Shown: one piece after another, positions 19,989 to 27,753 of the stretch
How positions within the stretch are numbered: the first letter of the stretch is position 1
How the letters are laid out: the number at the start of each line of letters is the position of its first letter
NCBI RefSeq assembly: GCF_018069625.1
Contig: NZ_CP072941.1
Coordinates: 3,782,001-3,846,000, forward strand
DNA from: Streptomyces yatensis
GTDB taxonomy: Bacteria > Actinomycetota > Actinomycetes > Streptomycetales > Streptomycetaceae
DNA: 64,000 bases
Direction: 5' to 3'
The notes under the pieces: generated by a model
Databases searched by the model: none
What the model saw: the letters and a program-made list of their open reading frames with translations, nothing else
What the model was told of the DNA's origin: nothing
Position numbers and translations under genes: made by a program

Positions 19989-22900
19989 TCAGATGGGCAG
20001 CGGCTCGAAGTCCCAGACGGGGCGGTGGTGCTGCCAGGCGGCCAGCACCTGGGAGTGTCGCGGCCCCCACTGGGCTTCAAGGGCGCTGGTGGCTCCCCGC
20101 CTCACGGTCCGTGCCTCGTCCCGCCCGCCCTCGGTCTCCCCCAGATCGGCGGCGAGCGCGAGCCGCGCCATCAGCGTGAGCGGATGCCGCTCGCCCAGCG
20201 CTTCGGCAGCGCGCCGCGCGGTCTCCCGGCCCATCGCGCAGGCTTCCTCCTGCCGCCCCATCGCGAGGTACTTGGCGGCGGTGTTGAGCGCGATCCCCAG
20301 CGTCCACGGGTGGTGCTCGCCGACGGCAGCCGTCATCTCCATGAGCGAGGTGTCCAGAACCTCCAGCGCGAAACCCGCGGGCAGAGTGCACGCGTGGTTC
20401 GCGCGGGCACCGATGGTGTACGGGTGCCGGTCGCCCAGAGCGGCCCGGTAACGGGCCATGGTCTCCTCGGCGACGCTCTTGGCCCGCTCCAGCTCACCCG
20501 CGTGCCGCAGGACGCGGGCGGCTCCCGTCCCGATCATCAGCGTCAGCGGGGCGTCCTCGCCCAGCAGGCGCCTCGCCCGATGCGACAGGGCATGGATGTC
20601 GGTGTCGCGGCCCTCATCGCACAGCCACAGGTGGTACTGGGCGGCCAGGGTCCATGGATGCCCGGCGCCCAGGAGGGCGCGATGCCGCTCGACGCTGGGC
20701 ACCTGCAGCGCCAGCGCCTGCTCGTAGCGGCCGGACAGCCGCAGGTCGTAGGCGAGTTCCGTCTCGCACGCCAGCGTCACCAGCGCCGTCGGGCCCAGTT
20801 CCGCCCGCGCGCCGTCCAGCGCTTTCCCGGACAGCTGCGCGGCCTCGGCGTAGGAGCCGAGCATCCGCAGCGAGCGGGACAGACTGCGCTGGGCGATCCG
20901 CATCTGCGCACCCTCTTCCGGACGGTGCACGGCGCACAGGTCATGCTGCCGGCGGGCCAGCCGGTACGCCTCGGCGTAGCGGCCAAGACCCAGCAGGTCC
21001 GCGGCCAGCCTGGCCGTCGCGACGAGTGCGCCCGGCGCGTCCGACTCGGTCAGGCTCGCCAGCACCGACCGGTCCAGCGCCTCCGCGGCGACGTAGTGCC
21101 CGGTCTCGCGCAGCAGGGCCGCACGGTGGGCCATCAGGTCCGGATGGGCGTTAGCCGCGCGTTCGGCGAGGTGGGTGCCCGTCTCGTAGTCGCCGCTCAG
21201 GGTCAGGTAGGTGAGGAAGCCGACGACCAGCCGGCGCGAGGCGGCGTCCGGTGACTCCAGCGCGCCCGACTGCTCCAGGTACGGCACGAGCCGGGCGTAG
21301 CGCGACCAGGCCGCCGGGTCGTCGGGGCGCCGCGGATCGGCCGCGACGAGGGCGCCGCGGACGACCCGGGCGTCCTTCTCCCGCTTGTCCTCCGGGGTCC
21401 GCCGCCGCACCGCGTCCCGTACGAAGCGGCTCATCCAGACCGCCTCGTCCTCCAGCGCCGACCACCGCATCACGGACCACTGGGCCAGCTTCCCGATGGC
21501 CAGCTCCAGTTGGCTGGGGTTCTCCAGGAGTGCCGCGACCGCCGGGGAGACCTGACCCGCCGGGATGGCCCGCAGCAGGGCGAGCGGCACCGGGCCGGGG
21601 CCGAACAGGGCGCACACCCGCAGCAGTTCGGCCGCCGCCTTCGTGGTCTCCCGCAGTCGGGTGATCAGGTCCTTGAAGGCGGCGTGGTACGGCATCGGGT
21701 AATCGGCGGCGGGCCGTACCGGGTTGGGCTCGCCGTCGCTCACCATGCGCACGTACTCGGCGACGGGCGTGGACGCGCCGTCCAGCCAGCCCGCCGTCTG
21801 GTCCAGCGCCAGCGGCAGGTCCTCGACGGCCGCCGCCAGCCGGTCCGCGTCCTCGGGTCCGATGCGCGGCGCCCGGCGGCGTACCAGGGCGACGCTCTCC
21901 GTCCGGTTCAGCGGCGGGATCTCCAGCAGCTCGGCGTAGTGGTCGGCCCAGGCCCGGTTGCGGGAGGTGATCAGCACATGGCCGCCCCCGGCGGGCAGCA
22001 GGCCGGCGATGGCCTCCGGGTCGTCGGCGTCGTCCAGGACGATCAGCCAGCGCCGGTACGGATCGCCCCGGCGCAGCGCCTCCAGCGCGGCGCGGGCCAG
22101 GTCCGCGTCCTTGGCGTCCTGACGGACGCCGACCTCCCCGACCACCCTCACCAGCACGGGCGCCAGCGCCGCGAGCCGTGCCTCCAGCGGTGGCCGCCCG
22201 TCCACGGTGCTCCACCAGACGACGTCATAGCGGGCGGCGAAGCGGTGGGCGTATTCGGCGGCGAGCTGAGACTTGCCGATGCCCGGCGGCCCGACGAGGG
22301 CGACCACGGCGGTGTCGGCGGGCGCGGCCTCCAGCCGGTCGTACACCTCGGTGAGCAGCGCGTCCCGCCCGGTGAACCGCGGATTGCGGCGCGGCACACC
22401 ACCCCAGACGTGGGGAACCTGCCCGTCGTCCATCGATGTGCGGCCGCCGGGGTCGGCGTCGCCGCCCCGTAACGCCGCCAGCTCCCCTTCGAGCCGCCGG
22501 GCCCGCTCCTGCGCGGCGACGGCCTGCTCCTCCGCGAGCCGCAGCCGGTGCGCGACCGGGTCCTCGGCCGCGGCCTTCGCCCCGGCCGCCTCCTCCTCCG
22601 TCTGCAGCTGGTGTTCCAGCGCCTCGCAGCGCCGCTCGGCGTCCAGCGCCTGCCGCCGGGCCTGGGTCAACGCGCCCTGCAGCCGGGCGACTTCCTCCCG
22701 CAGCCGGTCCCGTTCGGCCGTCAGGTCCTCGCGCTCCTGCCGCAGGCGGTCCAGCTCCGCGCTCCGGGCCCCGCGGTCCGCCGCCGCGACCGCGATCCGC
22801 CGCCGCTCGACCTCCATCTCGGCGATGCGCTGTTTCCGCACCAGCAACGCCTCCGACAGCGCCTCCGCCCGCACCTCGGCCTGCTGGCGCTGCCGGTCGG

Positions 22901-23294
22901 CGTCGGCGAGCTGGTCGCGCAGCCGCTGAAGCTCCCAGCCGACCTTGTTGGTGGCCTGCAACGCCCGGCGTTGCAGGGTGTGCACATGGGCCATCACCTC
23001 GGTCGAGGAGGGCCGTCCGGTGGCCTTGGCGGCATGGGCGAGGAGCTGGTCCACGAATTCGGCGGGCGGCACCACGGTGCCGTTCAGATAGCGCGAGACG
23101 GTCCCGGCGTCGTAGTGCAGCCGTACGGCGAAGACTCGCAGCGACACTCCGACGGCGCCGAACAGCTCCCGCAGGCTCTCGGCCAGCGCCCGGCACTCCG
23201 ATCTCACCTGCCCGGGAATCGGCTTGAGATCCCCGATCCGCCGCGCCGCGCCCGGCTCCGGCACCAGCTCCCCGCCGACGGGTCCGTCCTCCAT
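19989..23294 (-). CDS. HTH / coiled-coil / NB-ARC / TPR STAND protein
   Basis: This protein of 1101 residues has an N-terminal XRE-like helix-turn-helix (LRVFAVRLHYDAGTVSRYLNG, ~50-70) and a long Glu/Arg/Ala coiled coil (~95-285). The motif VWGGVPRRNPRFTGRDALL precedes an NB-ARC/STAND ATPase (Walker A GPPGIGKSQLAAEY ~331; Walker B WLIVLDDADDPE ~416; LITSRNRAW sensor; DLPLALDQTAGWL). A C-terminal tetratricopeptide array from about 690 shows repeating LxxxG-H-P-x-TL units. Such STAND proteins are signal-sensing switches; some are regulators and some antiviral. The NPxFxGR entry motif resembles TPR proteins of FxSxx-COOH systems, but no FxsA/FxsB partner is nearby. Start ATG 23294 has a ggggagg site. 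Confidence 0.85.
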   Translation of the reverse strand: MEDGPVGGELVPEPGAARRIGDLKPIPGQVRSECRALAESLRELFGAVGVSLRVFAVRLHYDAGTVSRYLNGTVVPPAEFVDQLLAHAAKATGRPSSTEVMAHVHTLQRRALQATNKVGWELQRLRDQLADADRQRQQAEVRAEALSEALLVRKQRIAEMEVERRRIAVAAADRGARSAELDRLRQEREDLTAERDRLREEVARLQGALTQARRQALDAERRCEALEHQLQTEEEAAGAKAAAEDPVAHRLRLAEEQAVAAQERARRLEGELAALRGGDADPGGRTSMDDGQVPHVWGGVPRRNPRFTGRDALLTEVYDRLEAAPADTAVVALVGPPGIGKSQLAAEYAHRFAARYDVVWWSTVDGRPPLEARLAALAPVLVRVVGEVGVRQDAKDADLARAALEALRRGDPYRRWLIVLDDADDPEAIAGLLPAGGGHVLITSRNRAWADHYAELLEIPPLNRTESVALVRRRAPRIGPEDADRLAAAVEDLPLALDQTAGWLDGASTPVAEYVRMVSDGEPNPVRPAADYPMPYHAAFKDLITRLRETTKAAAELLRVCALFGPGPVPLALLRAIPAGQVSPAVAALLENPSQLELAIGKLAQWSVMRWSALEDEAVWMSRFVRDAVRRRTPEDKREKDARVVRGALVAADPRRPDDPAAWSRYARLVPYLEQSGALESPDAASRRLVVGFLTYLTLSGDYETGTHLAERAANAHPDLMAHRAALLRETGHYVAAEALDRSVLASLTESDAPGALVATARLAADLLGLGRYAEAYRLARRQHDLCAVHRPEEGAQMRIAQRSLSRSLRMLGSYAEAAQLSGKALDGARAELGPTALVTLACETELAYDLRLSGRYEQALALQVPSVERHRALLGAGHPWTLAAQYHLWLCDEGRDTDIHALSHRARRLLGEDAPLTLMIGTGAARVLRHAGELERAKSVAEETMARYRAALGDRHPYTIGARANHACTLPAGFALEVLDTSLMEMTAAVGEHHPWTLGIALNTAAKYLAMGRQEEACAMGRETARRAAEALGERHPLTLMARLALAADLGETEGGRDEARTVRRGATSALEAQWGPRHSQVLAAWQHHRPVWDFEPLPI

Positions 23295-23416
23295 GGGTCG
23301 CCCCTCCCCCGTTGCGGCGCTCTGCAACGCGTGCGGACTGCCGCAACGCCCCAGAGCCCGCACATCGTGAAACGTACCCCCGGCGCCTTGGCCGGTTTCA
23401 CGAAAGCAGATCGACG

Positions 23417-23521
23417 ATGCCGAACCGCCCCCGTCCCGCCCTTCTCACCCTCACCGCCGCCGTGCTCTCCGGCGCCGTACGCGCGCTGGTGTCCTGGCTG
23501 CTCAGCCGGACGACGCAGTGA
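23417..23521 (+). CDS. Small hydrophobic peptide (34 aa), hypothetical
   Basis: ATG 23417 opens a 34-residue frame: basic head MPNRPRP, then a hydrophobic stretch ALLTLTAAVLSGAVRALVSW, ending LSRTTQ. It could be a membrane-inserted micropeptide. It is divergent from the NB-ARC gene (123 bp away) and its last 20 bp overlap the end of the opposite-strand merR. The ribosome site is weak (gaaagcag). I do not recognise a family; it may be spurious. Confidence 0.4.
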   Translation: MPNRPRPALLTLTAAVLSGAVRALVSWLLSRTTQ

Positions 23522-23882
23522 CCGCGGCCCGGTCGCCGGAGGCGATGGCCAGCCGCTCGGCGAGTTCGTCGCGCACCCGCGCGAGGGTGGCGATCCGGTC
23601 GTCCAGCACGCTCAGGCGGCGGCGCCCGACGTTCAGCATGGCCTCGGAGGGGCGGCTGCCCGGCAGATCGCCGTCCAGACAGGCGCCGAAGTGCTCGATG
23701 TCCTCCAGGGTGAGCCCGGCGTCCAGCAGATAGCGGATGTTGGCCACCCGCTGGATCGCCCGCTCGTCGTAGATGCGGTAGCCGTTGGCCGCGCGTGTGG
23801 AGCTCAGCAGCCCTCGCTCCTCGTAGAAGCGCAGGGCCCGGGTGGTGGCACCGGTGGCCTTCGCCAATTCCCCTATCCGCAT
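23502..23882 (-). CDS. MerR family transcriptional regulator
   Basis: This 126-residue MerR protein has MRIGELAKATGATTRALRFYEERGLL (N-terminal HTH and wing). NGYRIYDERAIQRVANIRYLLDAGLTLEDI comes next, and then a dimerisation helix LSVLDDRIATLARVRDELAERL. No Cys cluster is present, so it is unlikely to be a metal or iron-sulphur sensor. The probable target is the SDR gene at 24246-25016, read on the same strand and upstream of it. That promoter has the elongated 18-19 bp spacer typical of MerR control. Start ATG 23882. Confidence 0.9.
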   Translation of the reverse strand: MRIGELAKATGATTRALRFYEERGLLSSTRAANGYRIYDERAIQRVANIRYLLDAGLTLEDIEHFGACLDGDLPGSRPSEAMLNVGRRRLSVLDDRIATLARVRDELAERLAIASGDRAAVTASSG

Positions 23883-23920
23883 GCGGCGACACTACCGGCG
23901 GACGGGGTCCGGCTGTTCTT

Positions 23921-24068
23921 TCCCCTCCCCGCCCCTTCCCGCTGGTACCGGGGTGCGACGAGCCGACCGCCGCCGCGATCAGCTCACCGGCCGGACGACC
24001 GTGCCGTCCAGGTCGTCCGGCCGGGGTCTGGGGCGGAGCCCGAGTTGCGGGAAGGGGCGGGGAGGGGA
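23921..24068. repeat. Nested inverted-repeat element
   Basis: The outer arms TCCCCTCCCCGCCCCTTCCC+GC (23921-23942) and their exact complement (24047-24068) give 22 bp of perfect pairing. Inside, CCGGCCGGACGACC (23987-24000) pairs perfectly with 24011-24024. The element contains ggggtctggggcggagccc, shared with repeats at 57962 and 62460. It could form a large cruciform or RNA hairpin, and may terminate the SDR transcript. Confidence 0.75.
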
Positions 24069-24083
24069 GAAGCCCGCCGCGGG

Positions 24084-24191
24084 CGATATGCGGCTGCGCC
24101 GCGGCTGTGCCGATATCCGGCTGCGCCGCGGCTGTGCCGATACGCGGCTCCGCCGCGGCTGTGTCGATACGCGGCTCCGCCGCGTGGCCGG
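24084..24191. repeat. 27-bp tandem repeat, four units
   Basis: Units begin at 24084, 24111, 24138 and 24165 and share cgatayscggctsCGCCGCG. Each contains the small palindrome CGGCTGCGCCGCG-like core. It is non-coding, adjoining the nested inverted repeat, in the 363-bp gap between merR and the SDR gene. No gene is seen in this gap. Confidence 0.8.
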
Positions 24192-24245
24192 CCACGACAC
24201 AGCCGCGGAGGAACGACCGCACCTCGCGACACCCCCGCGGAGCGC

Positions 24246-25016
24246 TCAGCCCACCAGCGCCCCGCCGTCCACGGGCAGGACGACGCCGGTGGTGTAGCCC
24301 GCCTCGGGCCGGGCGAGCTGGGTGATCCAGAAGGCGACCTCGTCCACCCGGCCGAGCCGCCCCAGCGGGACGTGCTCGATCAGGGTCGTCCGCAGGGCGT
24401 CGATCTGCTCGGTGTCGAGCCCCTGGTGCCGCCCGATCGAGGTGGCGATGGGGCCGGGGGCCACACCGGCGACGCGCACGCCGCGCGGCGCGAGGTGCAC
24501 CGCCCAGCTGCGCGTCAGGGTGTCCAGGGCCGCCTTCAGCGCGGCGTACAGCTCCGTGCCGGGCATCGGCCAGCCGCGCTGGCCGATCGCCGTACTGACG
24601 TTGATCACGACACCGGCGCTCTCGGTCAGATGCGGAACGGCGGCCTCGGTGAGGTACATCGGCGCGAGCAGATTGACGGCGAGCATCTCGTCCACGGCTT
24701 CCCGCCGGATGTCGCCGAGCGGTGCCTGCCGGACCACGGCGGCGTTGTTGACCAGCACGTCGAGGCGGCCGAACGCCTCCAGCGCGGTGTTCACGATCAG
24801 TTCGGCGGCGCCGGGCGCCGCGACGTCGGCCACCAGCGGCCGGATGCCCGGCGCGTCGGCGGCCGTCTCGGCGAGCCGGGCCGCCGTGCGGCCGACCACC
24901 AGGACCTGGGCGCCCTGCTCGGCGAAGGTCCGCGCGGCGGCCCGGCCGATCCCCGTGCCCCCACCGGTGACGATCACCGCTGTGCCGTCGAAGTGTGCGG
25001 CTGTCATGTCTGTCAT
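24246..25016 (-). CDS. SDR family oxidoreductase
   Basis: This classical short-chain dehydrogenase of 256 residues has the dinucleotide motif TGGGTGIGRAAA (~17-28), NNAAVV (~88), catalytic Ser in INVSTAIGQ (~137), and the Tyr-x-x-x-Lys pair YAALK (~153-157). PGPIATSI and the C-terminal VLPVDGGALVG are also typical. It is expected to be NAD(P)-dependent; the substrate is not predictable. A MerR-like promoter lies directly upstream: TTGACC (25056-25051), about 19 bp, then TTACGG (25031-25026). The -10 is about 10 bp from ATG 25016, so the mRNA is probably leaderless. merR follows on the same strand. Confidence 0.93.
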   Translation of the reverse strand: MTDMTAAHFDGTAVIVTGGGTGIGRAAARTFAEQGAQVLVVGRTAARLAETAADAPGIRPLVADVAAPGAAELIVNTALEAFGRLDVLVNNAAVVRQAPLGDIRREAVDEMLAVNLLAPMYLTEAAVPHLTESAGVVINVSTAIGQRGWPMPGTELYAALKAALDTLTRSWAVHLAPRGVRVAGVAPGPIATSIGRHQGLDTEQIDALRTTLIEHVPLGRLGRVDEVAFWITQLARPEAGYTTGVVLPVDGGALVG

Positions 25017-25025
25017 GTCAACGCA

Positions 25026-25056
25026 CCGTAAACATTGCCGCCCGCGTCAAGGTCAA
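25026..25056 (-). promoter_or_regulatory. MerR-type promoter of the SDR gene
   Basis: TTGACC and TTACGG are separated by 19 bp, longer than the usual 17 and typical of MerR-activated promoters. The spacer contains CCTTGACGCGGGCGGCAATG, an imperfect dyad centred where MerR dimers bind. Confidence 0.6.
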
Positions 25057-25142
25057 CTCCGGCGGCCCTCGGGTCGCTCACCGGGCCGCGGCGCCGCATA
25101 TCCTGGGCGGGTAGATCCACCCCATCCCCACCGGAGCGACCC

Positions 25143-25325
25143 TTGTACTTCACCGATCGCGGTATCGAGGAGCTGGAGCAGCGACGCGGCACCGAGGAGG
25201 TCACCTTCGAGTGGCTCGCCGAGCAGCTGCGGACGTTCGTCGACCTGAACCCGGACTTCGAGGTACCGGTGGAGCGGCTGGCGACCTGGCTGGCCCGGCT
25301 CGACGAGGAGGACGACGACGTCTGA
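25143..25325 (+). CDS. DUF6104 small acidic protein
   Basis: This 60-residue protein, YFTDRGIEELEQRRGTEEVT onwards, ends in an acidic EEDDDV tail. The sequence is strongly reminiscent of a short conserved Streptomyces family (DUF6104) of unknown function. The start is assigned to TTG 25143, the codon before Tyr-Phe-Thr, with cggag 7 nt upstream; an upstream extension has atypical composition. It is cytoplasmic, monocistronic and divergent from the SDR gene. Confidence 0.82.
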   Translation: MYFTDRGIEELEQRRGTEEVTFEWLAEQLRTFVDLNPDFEVPVERLATWLARLDEEDDDV

Positions 25326-25380
25326 GGCCGCGCCTCGGCCCGACCGCACCTCAGCGCGACGCGGCCCTGTCACCCACCCG

Positions 25381-26196
25381 TCACGCCACCACCGGACCGC
25401 GCCCCGGCGCCCCCGCCTCGTGGTCCAGCCGGGGGTCGGAGACCAGCACCGCCTGCTGCAGCCGCTGCAGCTTCGCCGAGGGTTCAAGACCCAGCTCCTC
25501 CGTCATCGCCATCCGCAGCCGCTGATAGACGGTCAGGGCGCGGGTGCGCTGGCCGGAGCGGTGGAGGGCGAGCATGTACTGCCCGTGCATGCCCTCGTGG
25601 AAGCGGTGCTCCACAACCAGTGAGGCGAGGTCGCTCAGCACCTCGAGATGGCCGCCGAGCCGCAGCCGGGTCTCGATCCCGCGCTCGGTGACCGTGAGCC
25701 GGGACTGCTCCAGCCGGGCGACCTCCGCCTGCAGCGGGCGGCCGTGCGGGGTGACGTCGACCAGGGCCGGGCCCTGCCAGAGGGCCAGCGCCCGCCGGAA
25801 GGAGAGGTCCGCCGTCCGCTCGTCGCCGGCCTCCAGCGCCCCTTCGCCCTCGGCGACCAGGGCGCGGTACTCGTGGACGTCGAGCTGGCCCGGCCCCACC
25901 ACCATGGCGTAGCCCCCGGGCCGGGTCTGCAGCACATCCCGGGTGACGACGGCCGACGGCATCCCCAGCACCTCGGCGAGCAGCTTGCGCAGATGCAGGA
26001 TGTACGTCTGCAGCGTGGTCAGCCCGGTGCGCGGCGGATGGTCGCCCCACAGCTCGGCCATCAGCGACTGCACCGGCACCATCCGGCCGGCGTGGAGCAG
26101 CAGCAGGGACAGGACCTTGCGCGGCTTCATCGCGCTGGGCACCCCGGAGCGGGTGCCGAGGCCGAGTGTCAGCGGTCCGAGCACGCTCACCCGCAT
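25381..26196 (-). CDS. SARP family (AfsR/DnrI/RedD-type) pathway activator
   Basis: This SARP of standard short architecture has 271 residues. The OmpR-like winged helix (MRVSVLGPLTLGLG, MKPRKVLSLLLLHAGRMVP, TTLQTYILHLRKLLAE, TRPGGYAMVV) spans ~1-95. The bacterial transcriptional activation domain (DVHEYRALVAEGEGAL, RLTVTERGIETRLRLGGH, FHEGMHGQYMLALHRSGQ) spans ~100-250. SARPs bind direct heptamer repeats spaced 11 bp and recruit RNA polymerase. Three such repeats lie at 32148-32175 before the A-T-TE synthetase gene, its likely target. ATG 26196 is chosen; the preceding tetR ends 22 bp upstream, so the two form one operon. Confidence 0.94.
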   Translation of the reverse strand: MRVSVLGPLTLGLGTRSGVPSAMKPRKVLSLLLLHAGRMVPVQSLMAELWGDHPPRTGLTTLQTYILHLRKLLAEVLGMPSAVVTRDVLQTRPGGYAMVVGPGQLDVHEYRALVAEGEGALEAGDERTADLSFRRALALWQGPALVDVTPHGRPLQAEVARLEQSRLTVTERGIETRLRLGGHLEVLSDLASLVVEHRFHEGMHGQYMLALHRSGQRTRALTVYQRLRMAMTEELGLEPSAKLQRLQQAVLVSDPRLDHEAGAPGRGPVVA

Positions 26197-26218
26197 GGGT
26201 GGCACCTCTCTTCGGGCT

Positions 26219-26902
26219 TCATGGGCGGTAGGCACGGACGAGCAGGTCGGCGGCGCTTTCGCAGACGGCCGCGGCCGCCGCGTCGGCGAGCGGGCAGGTG
26301 CCGTACATCGACTGGTAGAGCCCCTGCTGGACGATCAGGGCCACGAACTGGCGGGCGGCGGTGGCCGGTTCCGGCACGTTCAGCTCGCCGCGGCCGGTGC
26401 GCCGGCCGAGCATCTCGGCGAGGTACGTCACCAGTTGCTGGGGCTCTCCCTCGGCGCATGCGGGGCGCAGCGAGGGGTGGCGGGCGACCTCGGCGATGAC
26501 CAGGCGGCGCAGTGCGGAGGCCCGTTCGTCGAGGAGGACGGCGAGCACCCGGTGGCCGAAGTGGATCAGCGCGGTGCGGGCGTCGCCGTCGTCGTACGCC
26601 TCGGGGGGCCCGCTGCCGTCCGGTCCGAGGGCGTACGGGGAACCGGCGGCGAAACCGGCCGCGACCCGCTCCCGCTCCTCCTCGACGGCGGCGATGAACA
26701 GCCGTTCCTTGTCGCCGAAGTGGTTGTAGACGGTCTGCTTGGACACGCGGGCCTCGTCCGCGATGACGTCCACGCTCGCCCGGTTGTATCCCTCGCGCAG
26801 GAAGACGGCCACGGCCGCCTCCAATATCGCCTGCCGCTTGGCGGGCTGGGGGCCCGCGGGCCGCCCCACGGCGCTGCGCCGGGGACCGCTGTCCGTCCGC
26901 AA
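26219..26902 (-). CDS. TetR family regulator (tetR-SARP operon)
   Basis: This TetR protein is 227 residues long. Its HTH is ASVDVIADEARVSKQTVYNHF (~44-64), and a C-terminal domain (~100-220) resembles TetR_C groups (LRRLVIAEVARHP, FVALIVQQGLYQSMYG). Start TTG 26902 has gaggagg 8 nt upstream. It is first gene of an operon with the SARP and divergent from the nitroreductase. The shared 148-bp spacer holds the perfect palindrome TGGACT-N9-AGTCCA, its probable operator. It could thus couple an external signal to SARP expression. Confidence 0.92.
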   Translation of the reverse strand: MRTDSGPRRSAVGRPAGPQPAKRQAILEAAVAVFLREGYNRASVDVIADEARVSKQTVYNHFGDKERLFIAAVEEERERVAAGFAAGSPYALGPDGSGPPEAYDDGDARTALIHFGHRVLAVLLDERASALRRLVIAEVARHPSLRPACAEGEPQQLVTYLAEMLGRRTGRGELNVPEPATAARQFVALIVQQGLYQSMYGTCPLADAAAAAVCESAADLLVRAYRP

Positions 26903-26974
26903 CGGCCCAACCTCCTCGCTCCGAGCCGGTCTTGCCCTCGATGGACGTGTGAGTCTAGCCTTCGTTTACTGCAA

Positions 26975-26995
26975 TGGACTAGCCCGTCCAGTCCA
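26975..26995. promoter_or_regulatory. Putative TetR operator between tetR-SARP and nitroreductase
   Basis: TGGACT (26975-26980) and AGTCCA (26990-26995) are perfect inverted arms around 9 bp, in the AT-richer part of the divergent spacer. A single site could control both directions. Confidence 0.65.
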
Positions 26996-27050
26996 ATTAA
27001 TTCATCGGCAGATCATGCCGTTTCCGCACCGCTTCACAAGGAGAGCTCCC

Positions 27051-27671
27051 ATGAGCGCACCGGAGAGCAGCGGGGCCCTGAGCCCCCTCACCCTGGCACC
27101 GGAGGCGCAGCGGCAGCTGTTCCTGGAGGCCCGGACGGCCAACACGTTCACCGACGAGCCGGTGACGGACGAGCAGGTCCGCGCGATCCACGAGCTGGTC
27201 AAGTACGCCCCCACCTCGATGAACCAGCAGCCGCTCCGGGTGGTCCTGGTGCGCTCGGAGGAGGCGCGCGCCCGGCTGGTCGCGCATATGACGGGGCGTA
27301 ACCAGGAGAAGACGGCCAAGGCGCCGCTGGTCGCGGTGCTCGCCGCGGACCTGGACTTCCATGAGGAGCTGCCGCGGCTGGTGCCGTTCATGGAGAACCC
27401 GCAGCAGATCTTCGCCGACCCCGGGATGCGGGAGGCATCGGCACGCTTCAACACCGCGCTGCAGGTGGGCTACTTCATCCTCGGCGTGCGGGCCGCGGGG
27501 CTCGCCGCCGGGCCCATGATCGGCTTCGACCACGCGGCCGTCTCCAAGGAGTTCTTCGAGGACGGGCGGCACGCGGCGGTCTGTGTGGTCAACATCGGCA
27601 AGCCGGGTCCGGACGCCTGGATGGGCCGGCTGCCGCGGCTGGAGTACGACGAGGTCGTCCGCACCGTCTGA
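27051..27671 (+). CDS. Nitroreductase family protein (RutE/malonic semialdehyde reductase-like)
   Basis: This 206-residue protein resembles RutE/HadB-type nitroreductases: early FxDEPVTDEQVRAIHELVKYAPTSMNQQPLRVV (FMN contact), later NTALQVGYFILGVRAAGLAAGPMIGFD and NIGKPG. The RutE role is NADPH-dependent reduction of malonic semialdehyde in pyrimidine catabolism. No other rut genes are present, so the substrate here is open; a quinone or semialdehyde linked to the neighbouring pathway is possible. ATG 27051 follows aaggagagctccc. It is divergent from tetR-SARP and ends at a shared terminator. Confidence 0.88.
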   Translation: MSAPESSGALSPLTLAPEAQRQLFLEARTANTFTDEPVTDEQVRAIHELVKYAPTSMNQQPLRVVLVRSEEARARLVAHMTGRNQEKTAKAPLVAVLAADLDFHEELPRLVPFMENPQQIFADPGMREASARFNTALQVGYFILGVRAAGLAAGPMIGFDHAAVSKEFFEDGRHAAVCVVNIGKPGPDAWMGRLPRLEYDEVVRTV

Positions 27672-27691
27672 GACCCCGTCCGGAAGAACGG

Positions 27692-27730
27692 CCGTCCGCT
27701 CCCGTGGCCTCTCGGCGCGGGAGCGGACGG
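27692..27730. terminator. Bidirectional terminator
   Basis: CCGTCCGCTCCCG (27692-27704) pairs perfectly with 27718-27730 around a 13-nt loop. It lies between the convergent nitroreductase and NTF2-like genes. Confidence 0.8.
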
Positions 27731-27753
27731 TCGGCGGGGCTTGCCGGTTTCGG

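Noticed and set aside
19989..23294. FxsT of an FxSxx-COOH system
   Set aside because: Motif similarity exists, but no FxsA-type peptide ending in F-x-S-x-x or radical SAM FxsB gene lies nearby; the 34-residue peptide ends SRTTQ.
24084..24191. Possible CRISPR array
   Set aside because: Repeats are directly adjacent with no unique spacers, only four units, and no cas genes.
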